Origin: CAZVWQ01 sp964631275
Lineage (GTDB): Bacteria; Patescibacteriota; JACMRA01
NCBI GenBank assembly: GCA_964631275.1
Contig: CAZVWQ010000003.1
Span: 1-64,000 of the forward strand
DNA: 64,000 nucleotides
Reading direction: 5' to 3'
Shown one piece after another: positions 8,431 through 16,856 of the stretch; the stretch's first letter is position 1, and every line of letters starts with the position of its first letter. The notes below the pieces were generated by a model. It ran no database searches and had not been told where the DNA came from. It was given only the letters and a program-made list of their open reading frames with translations. A program made the translations under genes and the position numbers.

Positions 8431-8522
8431 TTAATCATGTCTTAAAACCTATTTTTACTGTTGATTAATACCTATTTTATGGGGTCAAAGTTTTGTAAAT
8501 TTGAGTTATGAGACAAGACTGT
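8431..8522 (-). repeat. Repeat family D, copy 1
   Basis: About 90 bp with inverted ends (TCATGTCTTAAAACC at the left, TTATGAGACAAGACT at the right) around CAGT-type AT-rich sequence with TTTTATGGGGTCAAAGTTTTG. Other copies are at 18707, 40981, 53944, 61800 and 63291. Confidence 0.7.
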
Positions 8523-8570
8523 TGTCTATAAAGACTAGCTATAAAATATATAGTAATTTTATACTCAACT

Positions 8571-8653
8571 TAGATAGGCTATTAGATATTAAGCTTGTTT
8601 TAAAATAATTTTAGGATACTCAAAATGTCTAACTAGTATACGGATTAGCTATA
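8571..8653 (+). repeat. Repeat family K, copy 1
   Basis: Contains ACTCAAAATGTCTAACTAGT followed by ATACGGATTAGCTATAA. Relatives are near 18914-19014 and 44224-44311. The edges are uncertain. Confidence 0.45.
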
Positions 8654-8685
8654 AGTCAAAACTAGCTTGGCATAATGGTTATTTT

Positions 8686-9999
8686 TTAAAACGATATAAA
8701 CCTAGCTGGATCATAGCATTTAGCGTCTCCCCACCTACATCCAATTGAAGCACTATCAATACCACCTTCTACAGATTGACTATAAATCATAAAGTGTAGA
8801 TGGTTACCAGAGCTAAATCCCGTACTTCCTACATAACCAATAGTTTGGCCTGCAGATACACTAGTACCAAGACTAAGTGGCGAGGAGGAGTTCATATGAG
8901 CATATAAAGAATAAACTCTAGCTCCAGAAGATAAATCATGTCTGACCATTACCCAGTGGCCATAACCAGGAACATTAAAAGAACCTTTGGCTCTGATTGT
9001 CCCAGCAGCTGTAGATCCTATAGGGGTACCATATGGAGCAGAAATATCAATACCATCATGTCCATTACGCCAGCTAGCTGAGTATGGGGTAGGGCAACCA
9101 AAAATATCACTAATCTTTCCTCCAGGTACTGGATTAATAAATCCAGAAATTCCAGGATTGCTAGCATCTTCAAAGAAACAGTTACCAGCTATAGGAGTTA
9201 TTCTACTACCACCTCTCGATCCACCATCACCTGTACCACCCAAGTTGCTAGTTGCTTTTTGCTGTTGACTTTTTTTCCATTTTTTTTCAGCTTCGGCGGC
9301 TAATCTTTCTAATTCGGCCATATCTGATTTTAGAGACTTTACTTTTTCTTGGTAGGCCTCTTCTTGTCCAATATATGTTTCTAATAATTCATTTTTTTCA
9401 CCTTTAGTTATCACTAGTACATTTTTAGTTATTTCTGAATCTTCTTTGATTTTTTCTTGTTTGGATTTGTTTTCTTGTAATTCTTCGATAGCTATTCTAA
9501 GCTCTTCACTCTTGATTTTTAGATCTGAGTGTTTAGAAGAAAAAGCATAAATTTGACTTAGTAAGTCACCTAAAGTTTGGCTTGTGAGAATAGTCTCCAT
9601 AGGTGAAACTTGGCCAGAAACTTGAAGCTGCTTAAGTATTTCTTTGGTCTGATTAGTCAAATCTTCTACTTGAGTTTCGTTAGAGCTTATTTTGTTAGAT
9701 AATTCTTTAATTGTTTTATCAGATTGAGCGATTAGGTTTTCTGCATCTTGGATTTGTTTATTAATTCTATCAACTTCTTCTTGTAGGTTATCTTTCATTA
9801 CTGTTATATCACCTACGCTGCTATTTACTTTCTTTAGCTCTTTACTTAAACTATCGATCTGCGAATTATAATTTTGAGCCTCAACTGGAACTAAATTTAT
9901 CCAACTGTGTGGAATAAAAAAAACTAAACTAAGTAAACTAAAAATTACAATTAAACGAATATAAGATTTGCTCTTATTAAAATTAGTAAAAAAAGTCAT
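8686..9999 (-). CDS. Secreted M23-family peptidoglycan endopeptidase with coiled-coil (EnvC-like)
   Basis: A 437-aa exported protein. An N-terminal membrane or signal segment (about residues 15-37) is followed by a long coiled coil (about 43-245), a Gly/Ser-rich hinge, and a LytM/M23 domain (about 285-425). The zinc and catalytic residues are visible as GHDGIDI (HxxxD), YAHM and HLHF. This is the EnvC/NlpD-like plan. The M23 domain cleaves peptide cross-links in the wall or activates amidases during cell separation. The only further Cys residues lie in the C-terminal quarter and may be disulfide-bonded. The gene is not in an operon. Confidence 0.9.
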   Translation of the reverse strand: MTFFTNFNKSKSYIRLIVIFSLLSLVFFIPHSWINLVPVEAQNYNSQIDSLSKELKKVNSSVGDITVMKDNLQEEVDRINKQIQDAENLIAQSDKTIKELSNKISSNETQVEDLTNQTKEILKQLQVSGQVSPMETILTSQTLGDLLSQIYAFSSKHSDLKIKSEELRIAIEELQENKSKQEKIKEDSEITKNVLVITKGEKNELLETYIGQEEAYQEKVKSLKSDMAELERLAAEAEKKWKKSQQQKATSNLGGTGDGGSRGGSRITPIAGNCFFEDASNPGISGFINPVPGGKISDIFGCPTPYSASWRNGHDGIDISAPYGTPIGSTAAGTIRAKGSFNVPGYGHWVMVRHDLSSGARVYSLYAHMNSSSPLSLGTSVSAGQTIGYVGSTGFSSGNHLHFMIYSQSVEGGIDSASIGCRWGDAKCYDPARFISF

Positions 10000-10242
10000 A
10001 AAACTTCAAATAATCACGAAAATAGAATATGTTAGAAACTAAAAAATGTCAAAAACATTCTTCTGATAAGCTTAAATATTATTTTTTAATAAATAAGAAT
10101 TTTTAAAATTTATACCTAAACCAACTTCTGTTTGTATTAAATAAAATAAAATAAATAAAATAGCTTAAGTTGATTATACACATAATTTAAAGATAATTTA
10201 GGTAATCGGGTTGATCATTAGTTTTGTCTTGTAATTAAATTA

Positions 10243-10322
10243 ATATACTAACTGTTAACTAATCAGTGAGCTTTTTTGACCTTGTTTTCTTTATTTAATC
10301 AAACTAAAACCTTTAGTTAAAT
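10243..10322 (+). repeat. Repeat family A, copy 3 (3' truncated)
   Basis: TATACTAACTGTTAACTAAT through AAACCTTTAGTTAAATA, after which the family sequence is lost. Confidence 0.65.
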
Positions 10323-10443
10323 ATTAGATTAAGAATAATTTTAATTTTTAGATAACTGAAACCTAAAAATCTTTATTTTAAGGCATAAGAATCAAGTAGA
10401 TTCTATATGAGTAGAATAGATAAAAGATACCTTTTATTGATAA

Positions 10444-10540
10444 TTATACTCAAATTAATTTAAATTAGGTTTTTTGATTTTTAATATTTACTTTTAGTTT
10501 TTTAATCTTTTAATAAATCTAGTTAAACTTAAAAAGCTTG
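10444..10540 (+). repeat. Repeat family F, copy 2
   Basis: Begins TATACTCAAATTAATTTAAA, the reverse sense of the 4470-4563 copy, and contains the AATATTTACTTTTAGTTTTT core. Diverged. Confidence 0.45.
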
Positions 10541-10710
10541 ATTTTTTTAAAGAATAAGGATGGCTAAAATTTGTTTTTATGCAGGCTATAACTAAATTAA
10601 ATTTGTCAGAAAAGATTTAGTATTTTATACTTATTTGTAACAATGAGTTACAATTTTTACCTAAACAAAAACCGACTACTTAGTCAAATTAAAAAATAAA
10701 ATCTATTACC

Positions 10711-11250
10711 ATGAACTTTAACATGAACTTTAAAAGTAAATACATATTTTCAAAAAATCTAATTTCTAAATATACAATAAAAATTTTTGTTTTAAGTCAA
10801 ATAATTTTATTTTCTTTAGTTATTAATAATTTTCGAGTTAATAGCCAAATTAATGTTCAAGCTCAGGGCCAAGCTATATTCTTACCCGATCAATATTTTT
10901 CTTATAGTGTCCCTCTTGGTAATCCTAATATCTGGACAAAAGACAATCTAGTAATTACTATGAGTGGCTTTCCAGATGCCCAAGAAGGAGCTATTTGCAG
11001 CTTTCAACTAATTGAATATGGCTCAACTAACCCTGAAATCAAACCAACAGTTACAGCTACTTACACTAGCGGTAGTTGCAGTATGACTTTTGCTGCTTCA
11101 GACCAAACTAAACCAAGTTGGAACATCAGTTTTACTCTGACTAATCCAGATAGCACTTTGTATGCCAATCAACCAAGTTATTTTTTTGATTATGGTAGCA
11201 ACCCTAAAATTAATTCTGCAATCGCAACCCCTCTTATTATTGGCAAGTAG
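10711..11250 (+). CDS. Secreted protein of unknown function
   Basis: A 179-aa protein. The N-terminus is basic with a hydrophobic stretch at about residues 24-40, a likely signal peptide or anchor ending near VNSQINVQAQG. The mature part is rich in Ser, Thr, Asn and Pro, with two Cys (AICSFQL and GSCSMTF) about 31 residues apart. It looks like a small beta-sandwich with one disulfide. I do not recognise the family. The gene is alone and converges on rpsL, with a family B hairpin element between the two stop codons. Confidence 0.7.
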   Translation: MNFNMNFKSKYIFSKNLISKYTIKIFVLSQIILFSLVINNFRVNSQINVQAQGQAIFLPDQYFSYSVPLGNPNIWTKDNLVITMSGFPDAQEGAICSFQLIEYGSTNPEIKPTVTATYTSGSCSMTFAASDQTKPSWNISFTLTNPDSTLYANQPSYFFDYGSNPKINSAIATPLIIGK

Positions 11251-11322
11251 GTTTTTAAAAATTAGAGATGTTGTAATTTCGGTATGGTATACCCAAGTTC
11301 GTATTAATTTTTACTTTTAGAT

Positions 11323-11434
11323 TATACCTAACCTGTTTACTATTGCCCTAAATTTAGATCTTTATAGGGAATAAATCATTTATTCAGCTAAACTCTTAAT
11401 GAGTAAATACCGTAATGTTGGTGGAAAGGGTATA
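11323..11434 (+). repeat. Repeat family B, copy 6
   Basis: From TATACCTAACCTGTTTACTA to GGAAAGGGTATA. It ends 4 bases from the rpsL stop codon and lies between two convergent genes. It could act as a shared terminator hairpin (inference from position and palindromy). Confidence 0.7.
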
Positions 11435-11438
11435 AGTT

Positions 11439-11849
11439 TTATTTAGGCTTCTTAGCTCCATATTTACTCCTAGATTGTTTTCTGTCTTTTACACCAGCGG
11501 TATCCAGTTTACCTCTAACAATATGATATTTTACACCAGGAAGATCTTTTACACGTCCTCCACGAATCATAACTACACTATGCTCTTGAAGGTTGTGTCC
11601 AATACCTGGAATATAAGCAATTACTTCAGTTTTGTTTGATAGCTTAACTTTAGCTACTTTACGTACAGCTGAGTTAGGTTTTTTTGGGGTGGTTGTATAA
11701 ACCTTAGTACAGACACCTCTTTTAAATGGATTATTTCTGGCTTTATGTTTTTCATTAAGAGTATTCCAGTCTAAGTTTATGGCTGGAGATTTAGTTCTTT
11801 TGTATATTTTTTTTCTTCCTTTTCTGACTAGTTGATTAATTGTTGGCAT
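11439..11849 (-). CDS. rpsL: 30S ribosomal protein uS12
   Basis: Full length at 136 aa with the decoding-centre motifs TTPKKPNSA and [13 protein letters not shown], then [18 protein letters not shown]12 lies at the interface side of the A site and monitors codon-anticodon pairing. The usual partners rpsG and fusA are not here. It is the last gene of a minus-strand group, greA-rplU-rplQ-rplM-rpsL, with 41 bases after rplM. Lys residues at the streptomycin-related positions in KKPNS are the normal wild-type ones. Confidence 0.97.
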   Translation of the reverse strand: MPTINQLVRKGRKKIYKRTKSPAINLDWNTLNEKHKARNNPFKRGVCTKVYTTTPKKPNSAVRKVAKVKLSNKTEVIAYIPGIGHNLQEHSVVMIRGGRVKDLPGVKYHIVRGKLDTAGVKDRKQSRSKYGAKKPK

Positions 11850-11889
11850 AAGTAATTTAATAAATAATTAAGATTCTATTTAAGTCAAA

Positions 11890-12366
11890 TTAATTTAGTG
11901 GAATCATCTCTTGGGTAAATTTATGTTCTTTACCTACGATTAATTTTAATCTATGGTTAAGCCTTTCAGATTGCTGGCTATTTTTAGGTAACATTCCTTT
12001 TACAGCTTGGTAGACAGGACGCTTTGGAGTGGTTACCAAAACTTCTTTAAGGTTTTTACTAAACAGCCTTCCCGGTCTTCCAGTATGAGTAAAGTAAGTT
12101 TTCCATAAAGATTTTTTTCCAGATAAAACTAGTTTTTCGACGTTTATAACTACTACAACTCCTCCCATATCGACATCTTGACTATAATTAGCTAAATTTT
12201 TGCCAATCAAAACTCTAGCAATTTTAGTAGCTAACCTACCTAAAGGTTCTTTACTAGCATCAGCGATATACCAGACTCTATTTAGTTCGTTAGTAGAAGG
12301 TCGAGTGGTTTTTACTGCTTTTAACATTTTTTGAGAAACTTTCGGAGTGTTATTTTTTTTAGACAT
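11890..12366 (-). CDS. rplM: 50S ribosomal protein uL13
   Basis: A 158-aa L13, with a basic N-terminal extension of about 27 residues before the conserved RVWYIADASKEPLGRLATKIA. It also has FTHTGRPGRLF and the LPKNS loop (MLPKNSQQ). L13 is an early assembly protein of the large subunit. Its usual partner rpsI (S9) is missing from this locus; rpsL follows instead. Confidence 0.95.
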   Translation of the reverse strand: MSKKNNTPKVSQKMLKAVKTTRPSTNELNRVWYIADASKEPLGRLATKIARVLIGKNLANYSQDVDMGGVVVVINVEKLVLSGKKSLWKTYFTHTGRPGRLFSKNLKEVLVTTPKRPVYQAVKGMLPKNSQQSERLNHRLKLIVGKEHKFTQEMIPLN

Positions 12367-12409
12367 TTTGATTGTTTTAGCTAATCTTAATTAAAAATCG
12401 TTAATGGGG

Positions 12410-12775
12410 CTAGATTATATAGTCAGTAATTCTAATTACAGATTTTTGGTGAGTAGAAAAATAATCCATTAATTTATATTGTTGAGTGTAACCACCGTTT
12501 CTATTTTTTAGTTTGGGTACAATTTTTTCAATTAAAATTCTAGCAGTGTCTTCATCTAGGTAAGGCCTCAAATAGCGATAGGCAAGTTGAGTATTATCCC
12601 CAGATCTTTTACAATAGGTTACCAACCTCTCAAAAAAAGGTCTGAACCATTTACCTCTAGCAGTAAAAGTAGTAATTTGACCATGCTTAATAAGAGCTTT
12701 AGTTAGGTCGATTTTTAATCTTTTTCTTTCTTCTTCTGTCCTCTTGAATTTTTTGGTTCGTTTTTGATGACGCAT
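12410..12775 (-). CDS. rplQ: 50S ribosomal protein bL17
   Basis: A 121-aa protein starting MRHQ, with the L17 core (LTKALIKHGQITTFTARGK, then a region corresponding to KRL...AHRYLRR). It is usually next to rpoA. Here rpoA is at 39 kb on the other strand, so the alpha operon has been broken up. It lies 19 bases after rplU. Confidence 0.93.
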   Translation of the reverse strand: MRHQKRTKKFKRTEEERKRLKIDLTKALIKHGQITTFTARGKWFRPFFERLVTYCKRSGDNTQLAYRYLRPYLDEDTARILIEKIVPKLKNRNGGYTQQYKLMDYFSTHQKSVIRITDYII

Positions 12776-12794
12776 ACTTTAATGGTTAATTAAG

Positions 12795-13193
12795 TTAATT
12801 AGATTCTAAAGTAGTTTTTTTAGCTGAGTCTTTCTTTGAAGCAGTAATTTTTGTTTTTTGCTTTTCTTTAGTTTCAGTTTTTTGTTCTATTTTTTCGGTG
12901 GTTTTTGATTTACCGTCACTAACTACTTCTAAAATTGTCAAATAAGGTCTAAATCCAGAAACTTTATGATAATTAATTTTATTTTTGTATTTTACTACTC
13001 TGATTTTTTTACCTTTAGTATGAGCAATTACTTTGACTAAAAGAGTTTTAGTAGATTTAGCTTCTCCAAAAACATAAAGTATAGGGGCTTCAATAGTTGA
13101 GCCTTCTTTTGCTGATTTGATCCTATCTACAGCAAATTGTTGGTTATAATCTATTATATATTGTTTGGATCCGAATTTTGTTACAAAAGGCAT
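12795..13193 (-). CDS. rplU: 50S ribosomal protein bL21
   Basis: 132 aa. Residues 1-98 are L21 (FGSKQYIID, HTKGKKIRVVKYKNKINYHK, SGFRPYLTILEV). A Lys/Thr/Glu-rich tail of about 30 residues follows and is probably disordered. rpmA (L27), the usual neighbour, is absent here. The gene starts 13 bases after greA. Confidence 0.93.
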   Translation of the reverse strand: MPFVTKFGSKQYIIDYNQQFAVDRIKSAKEGSTIEAPILYVFGEAKSTKTLLVKVIAHTKGKKIRVVKYKNKINYHKVSGFRPYLTILEVVSDGKSKTTEKIEQKTETKEKQKTKITASKKDSAKKTTLESN

Positions 13194-13206
13194 CTTGAAA
13201 AGTTAT

Positions 13207-13674
13207 CTACTGAGAAATTTTTAAAATTTTAACTTTAGTCTTACCCTGAGGAGCTTTATAATCAACTTCAGTTTTGGGTTTTTTGCCTAAAATAGCCAAG
13301 GCTAAAGGAGATTCGTTACTAATCCTGCCTTCTAAAGCATTAGCTTCACTACTACCAACGATTTTTACTTCCATTGTATTTTTGGTAGCTAAAAATTCGA
13401 CAACAACAGTATTTCCAATTTGAACTTTGTCATTATCAATTCCATCTTCATTGATTAGTAGGTAGTCATTGAGAATTTCTTCTAACTCACCAGCTCTAGC
13501 CTCTAATTCGTCTTTTTGTTTTAGGGCAGATTGATAACTGGCATTTTCTTTGAGGTCACCTTCTTCACGAGCTATATTAAGTGCCTGTAATACCTGAGGT
13601 AGGCTTTTTCCACGAATCTTTTTCAATTCTTCCTCTAGGTCTTTAAGACCTTGTTTGGTCAAATAATTTGGCAC
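13207..13674 (-). CDS. greA: Transcription elongation factor GreA
   Basis: 155 aa, the usual GreA length. The N-terminal coiled coil (LKDLEEELKKIRG ... AREEGDLKENASYQSALKQKDELEAR) carries the acidic tip residues D/E in EEGDLKENA, which coordinate the Mg2+ used for transcript cleavage by stalled RNA polymerase. The C-terminal FKBP-like domain has GRISNESPLALAILGKK. It is the first gene of the minus-strand group ending with rpsL. Confidence 0.95.
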   Translation of the reverse strand: MPNYLTKQGLKDLEEELKKIRGKSLPQVLQALNIAREEGDLKENASYQSALKQKDELEARAGELEEILNDYLLINEDGIDNDKVQIGNTVVVEFLATKNTMEVKIVGSSEANALEGRISNESPLALAILGKKPKTEVDYKAPQGKTKVKILKISQ

Positions 13675-13836
13675 GGCATTTAGTTAAGACTAGTAAAGAT
13701 AAATAACGCAAAAAAATTAACTTCTTGTCAAGAAAAATCAAGATCAAAATCTTTGCTTTAGGAAAAAGATGTTTTTTACTAGAAATCCCTATAAGTTTTG
13801 ACAAAAATAAGACAGAACTATAAATTACCAAAGTCT

Positions 13837-13910
13837 TCGGGGGTCGTCTAGGGGTAGGACAGTAGTTTCTGGCACTACTAACTGGGGTTCGAATCCCTGC
13901 CCCCGAACCA
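13837..13910 (+). tRNA. tRNA-Gln (anticodon CTG)
   Basis: Acceptor TCGGGGG pairs with CCCCCGA. Anticodon stem GTAGT/ACTAC encloses loop TTCTGGC (CTG, Gln). The T arm has GGGGTTCGAATCCCT and CCA is encoded. The first pair is U-A, as expected for glutamine tRNA. Its 3' end overlaps the readthrough of a recombinase remnant on the opposite strand, so this is a plausible integration site. Confidence 0.93.
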
Positions 13911-13934
13911 ACATTGATTACTTTGATTATTCAA

Positions 13935-14217
13935 CAAAAATAAAAACAATTTTTTAAGATTTAAATCAGCTTTTTGTCCTGTTTGTAAGGAGTTCGAAAT
14001 TAGGTATTTTAGAATTTGGTTTTTTTCGGCAGAGTTCGAACTTTTAAATATTTCAGGCAAGCGGTTTATTAGATCAAATAAGGATTTAACTGTTAAATGT
14101 ACCTCTGTACTTTCTCTTGTTTTTTGGGTAAGTTGTAAGTTCAATTCATAGATTTTAGATTTAAGTTCTTTGTCTTTTTCTGTATAAATACTATCTGTAA
14201 TTCCTCGGACATTAAAA
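13935..14217 (-). pseudogene. C-terminal remnant of a large serine recombinase
   Basis: The frame from NVRGITDSIYTEKDKELKS through SSNSAEKNQILKYLISNSLQ to ADLNLKKLF matches the coiled-coil and final segment of resolvase-type large serine recombinases (pattern: 'S..EEKR.LL..L.SN....G.KL.F.L..PF'). The catalytic and DNA-binding domains are gone; a stop lies just upstream. The frame runs on into the complement of tRNA-Gln without its own stop, so the end has been lost at the tRNA. This is the trace of an integrative element at tRNA-Gln. Family assignment is by pattern only. Confidence 0.55.
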
Positions 14218-14324
14218 AATCCCTAGAATTTGTAACTAAGGATATTATAGAATAACTTCTGTCTAAATAAGTCTGATTAAATCTGAATAAGGTTATTAAA
14301 ACTTATTTTATTGGTATCTTGAGT

Positions 14325-14573
14325 TTAGTTGGATATACTCTTTCCAATAATAAATAGATCTTTCATTTCAGCTGGTAGTAGTGAAACAAATCTACCAAAA
14401 GCATTTTTCCACCTCTTATCTTTACTTTTATCTGTATATGTATTGTTTTCAAATATAAATTCCAAATTATTATAGTACCAAATAACTTCATTCTTATCAT
14501 TACTCATAAAGTCCAAAGCATGATCAATAAATCTAAAATTTTTAGTTACCCTTCTCTTCAAGAGAATTATCAT
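14325..14573 (-). CDS. Small protein of unknown function (82 aa)
   Basis: An ATG-started frame encoding a soluble, charged protein with aromatic residues (FGRFVSLLPAEMKDLFIIG). No family is recognised. It lies directly downstream of the truncated frame at 14580-14696 and may be the last gene of a small accessory operon cut by the IS630-like insertion. Confidence 0.5.
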   Translation of the reverse strand: MIILLKRRVTKNFRFIDHALDFMSNDKNEVIWYYNNLEFIFENNTYTDKSKDKRWKNAFGRFVSLLPAEMKDLFIIGKSISN

Positions 14574-14579
14574 TACTAA

Positions 14580-14696
14580 TTACCCAACAATGTCAATACG
14601 GTCCAGAATTATTGTCTTTGTAGTTTTATCATATTTGCATACAAGATCATCTTCTAAATATTCGATTGTTTGATTAGTGACTGTACCTATACCCAA
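14580..14696 (-). pseudogene. 3' fragment of an accessory gene cut by an IS630-like end
   Basis: The frame reads VTNQTIEYLEDDLVCKYDKT and ends ILDRIDIVG then TAA. Upstream it meets a stop within the TATACCC left end of the IS630-like element at 14688. The fragment and the 82-aa gene are 6 bases apart. No family is recognised, and coding status is uncertain. Confidence 0.35.
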
Positions 14697-15299
14697 ACCT
14701 CAACCTACTTGCAATAAAATAAATAACTTCATACTTTAAAGTGGTATGAATAAAACAAATCTAGAACTAAGAAAAATTCTCATTAGAATGAGAAAACAGG
14801 GTAAAAAACCTATAGAGATCAGTGAAACTACTGGCATTAAGCTTAGAACTGTCTACAATTACTTACAAATACTTGATAAACAAGGAGAGGGAAGGGTCTT
14901 AAAACAACCACCAAAAAATACCAGGAAACCTCCTGATAAACTTTTAAAGCTTGAACAATATATTCAAGAAAACCCTTCTGCTTTTAATAGAGAAATTGCT
15001 GTAGCTTTAGGAACTCATAAAAACAACATTCAAAGGTGGAGATAAAAGCTAGCACTAACTAGGAAAAAGTTTAAAACTACTTACAAAGAATCAAGTTCTG
15101 AATTAAAAAAAAGTTCTTAGAAGAATTAAATATTTTAATTTCTGAATATGGATTAGAAAATATCTACTATCAAGATGAATCTGGTTTTGATGAGTACTTT
15201 CATAGAAGATATGAGACAACACAAATCTGAGCTAGAGTCTTTAATGACTCTAAACTTCCACGTCCTTAAAAAGTCCTAATCTGAATTGAGGTGGGTATA
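14688..15299 (+). mobile_element. IS630-like element, internally deleted
   Basis: The left end TATACCCAAACCTCAA and right end (complement) TATACCCACCTCAATTC form inverted repeats with TA at each edge, the target preference of the IS630/Tc1 group. Inside is a broken transposase, 14746 to about 15260. At 612 bp it is well short of the roughly 1 kb of a complete IS630. The ends have the same TATACCC signature as the small repeats spread through the window. Confidence 0.6.
14746..15262 (+). pseudogene. IS630-family transposase remnant
   Basis: Residues 1-99 (to 15045) form an HTH region (KQGKKPIEISETTGIKLRTV ... NREIAVALGTHKNNIQRW), typical of IS630 N-termini. After a stop, another frame gives ENIYYQDESGFDEYFHRRY, the DE(S)GF box of the DDE domain. 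The frame then breaks and the rest of the catalytic domain is deleted. It is inactive. Confidence 0.75.
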
Positions 15300-15335
15300 A
15301 TAAGTGTCATTAAATTTATGATTTGCTCTGAAGAA

Positions 15336-15521
15336 TTATTTATTTTTAACCTCTTTTATAAACTTTTCTAAATCTTCTTTTTCAATTCTCCATTCTTTAC
15401 CTAGCTTATAAAAACCTTTGATTTTCCGATTTTTGATATATCTTCTAATTGTTACAATACTTAAATCAAGTATTTTTGATACTTCCTTAACTATGTAATA
15501 AGATTTAGTTTTTTTTAACAT
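15336..15521 (-). CDS. Excisionase-type / MerR-like HTH DNA-binding protein
   Basis: A 61-aa protein from the ATG at 15521 (a TTG 24 bases upstream would add eight residues). YYIVKEVSKILDLSIVTIRR is followed by IKGFYKLGKEWRIEKEDLEK. This is the HTH_17 winged helix of excisionases and small plasmid or prophage regulators. Such proteins bind attachment or control sites of mobile elements. The context next to the recombinase remnant and tRNA-Gln fits an old integrative element. Confidence 0.75.
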   Translation of the reverse strand: MLKKTKSYYIVKEVSKILDLSIVTIRRYIKNRKIKGFYKLGKEWRIEKEDLEKFIKEVKNK

Positions 15522-15767
15522 AAGATATTTGTTTATACTTATCAATAGCTATCATTTATTTGTCAAACTTAAAATCCTTTATCTACTTCCTGAAATCAAC
15601 CAAAATAATCTCCATATTTGTAATTTGATTAAGTTTTTCAAAGCCTTTGCTAAATTCTTTCCCAGTTTTTACCGTTTAGCTTTTTTTCATATATTTTTTT
15701 AAGTTCAGACAAGCCTTTTTCTTTGGTTAGGGTATTTATGCCGATTAGCTTTAAAAGTTCGTTATTT

Positions 15768-16565
15768 TTATTTCTCGACTCTATTATCGACAGCTTGTAA
15801 CATTTTATTAAAGGTAACTGGTTGTAACATAAGGTTTCCTAGTTTTATTTCTAGTAAGGCAAGTCTTTGTTTATGAGAGTTAAGGTCATTTTGAACAGTT
15901 TGAAAATCTTTTATTGCCTCCGCTACAACCTCAGGCTCGAATCGTACAATTTGACCCTTATACAAAGCAAAATATGGAAAATTTCTATCATCCATAATTT
16001 TTTTAAATCTTAAAAACTCATCATATACTGATCTTTTAGTCATATAGTCTGGGGTTATAGCACCGTATTTTAAATTTTGTAATGCATGGTCTAAGTCAAA
16101 AAAAGGTAATAGCTTATCTGGCTTAGTTCTAATATTTATTTCATTACGCGACTTATCTTGAAAAACAGAGTTTAGAATGTCTCTGTTACTAGCTAATTTA
16201 GTATAATATCCTATTCTTTTGTGCCATGTCTTACCGTCACTTCTGGATGTTGACACGATTTGTCCGTCTAGAACTAACAATCCATAATATCTACCAAACC
16301 AACGATTGTAGTCGTCACCCTTTTTAACTGAAGAAGTGCATAAGTTTTCAATGGGTTTAGATAGGCATGTATTTAGTGCTGCATCTAGGGTTTTATAGGT
16401 GGTGTAACCATCAATTCTATCATTTTTCATTTGTTCTTCAGTATCGTCGGGTAAAGCGTGAACTAAAACAACACCAAAAAGTTCGTAAAGTTCACACATA
16501 GTTAATTGTTCTAACCTTTCCGCGAATTGTTCTATTAGAGTATCTAATTTACTAAGTCTTTCCAC
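15768..16565 (-). CDS. Unknown accessory protein (265 aa)
   Basis: A GTG-started frame. The protein is soluble, with a helical N-terminus (residues 1-30), a central mixed region rich in aromatic and charged residues (WFGRYYGLLVLDGQIVSTSR, TWHKRIGYYTKLA), and a helical C-terminus (about 205-260). I do not recognise a domain. Base composition is noticeably less AT-rich than its neighbours, suggesting recent acquisition. A short open stretch after its stop (NNELLKLIGINTL ... WERI, to about 15657) may be a further fragment of the same region. Confidence 0.6.
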   Translation of the reverse strand: MERLSKLDTLIEQFAERLEQLTMCELYELFGVVLVHALPDDTEEQMKNDRIDGYTTYKTLDAALNTCLSKPIENLCTSSVKKGDDYNRWFGRYYGLLVLDGQIVSTSRSDGKTWHKRIGYYTKLASNRDILNSVFQDKSRNEINIRTKPDKLLPFFDLDHALQNLKYGAITPDYMTKRSVYDEFLRFKKIMDDRNFPYFALYKGQIVRFEPEVVAEAIKDFQTVQNDLNSHKQRLALLEIKLGNLMLQPVTFNKMLQAVDNRVEK

Positions 16566-16710
16566 TTGATAATTATGAGATAAGAATTATTTCTTGGCTA
16601 ATCCAAAAAACCTGCACAATCTGTAAAAGAAAGTGACTAAGCGTGAATAAAAAAGCTGTTAAAAACCACTTGAAATCCACCCCCATTAGCTTCGATTTAG
16701 TCTAATTTTT

Positions 16711-16770
16711 ATGTCTAAAACTCAAATTGAAACCACTGAATCTAAAAATGTATATCGGTTCTACAAATAG
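16711..16770 (+). pseudogene. Possible 5' end of a small membrane protein with a premature stop
   Basis: ATG at 16711 opens a frame reading MSKTQIETTESKNVYRFYK, then TAG. The same frame continues as PLWLKILLCIFLLTVLGL, a good membrane helix. One base change (CAG to TAG) would explain the break. The frame runs into the convergent gene at 16857. It is weak; the reading could be chance in AT-rich DNA. Confidence 0.25.
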
Positions 16771-16856
16771 CCTCTTTGGCTTAAAATTCTACTCTGTATT
16801 TTTCTTTTAACTGTTTTAGGGTTATCTAATAAAAAAATTAGACTAGAATTGTTATT

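Larger units (their letters stand above)
10000..10710. other. Intergenic region with repeat copies
   Basis: A gap of 711 bases between divergent genes. It holds a truncated family A element (10243-10322) and a family F element (10444-10540). The remainder is AT-rich with no convincing open frame, tRNA or hairpin terminator. Confidence 0.5.

Noticed and set aside
8987..9268. Plus-strand ORF opposite the M23 peptidase
   Set aside because: It is a shadow of the well-supported minus-strand peptidase gene.
13878..14144. 88-aa minus-strand ORF as an intact gene
   Set aside because: Its last codons are the complement of tRNA-Gln and its first codon is an arbitrary TTG within a longer recombinase-like frame; it is a remnant, not a gene.
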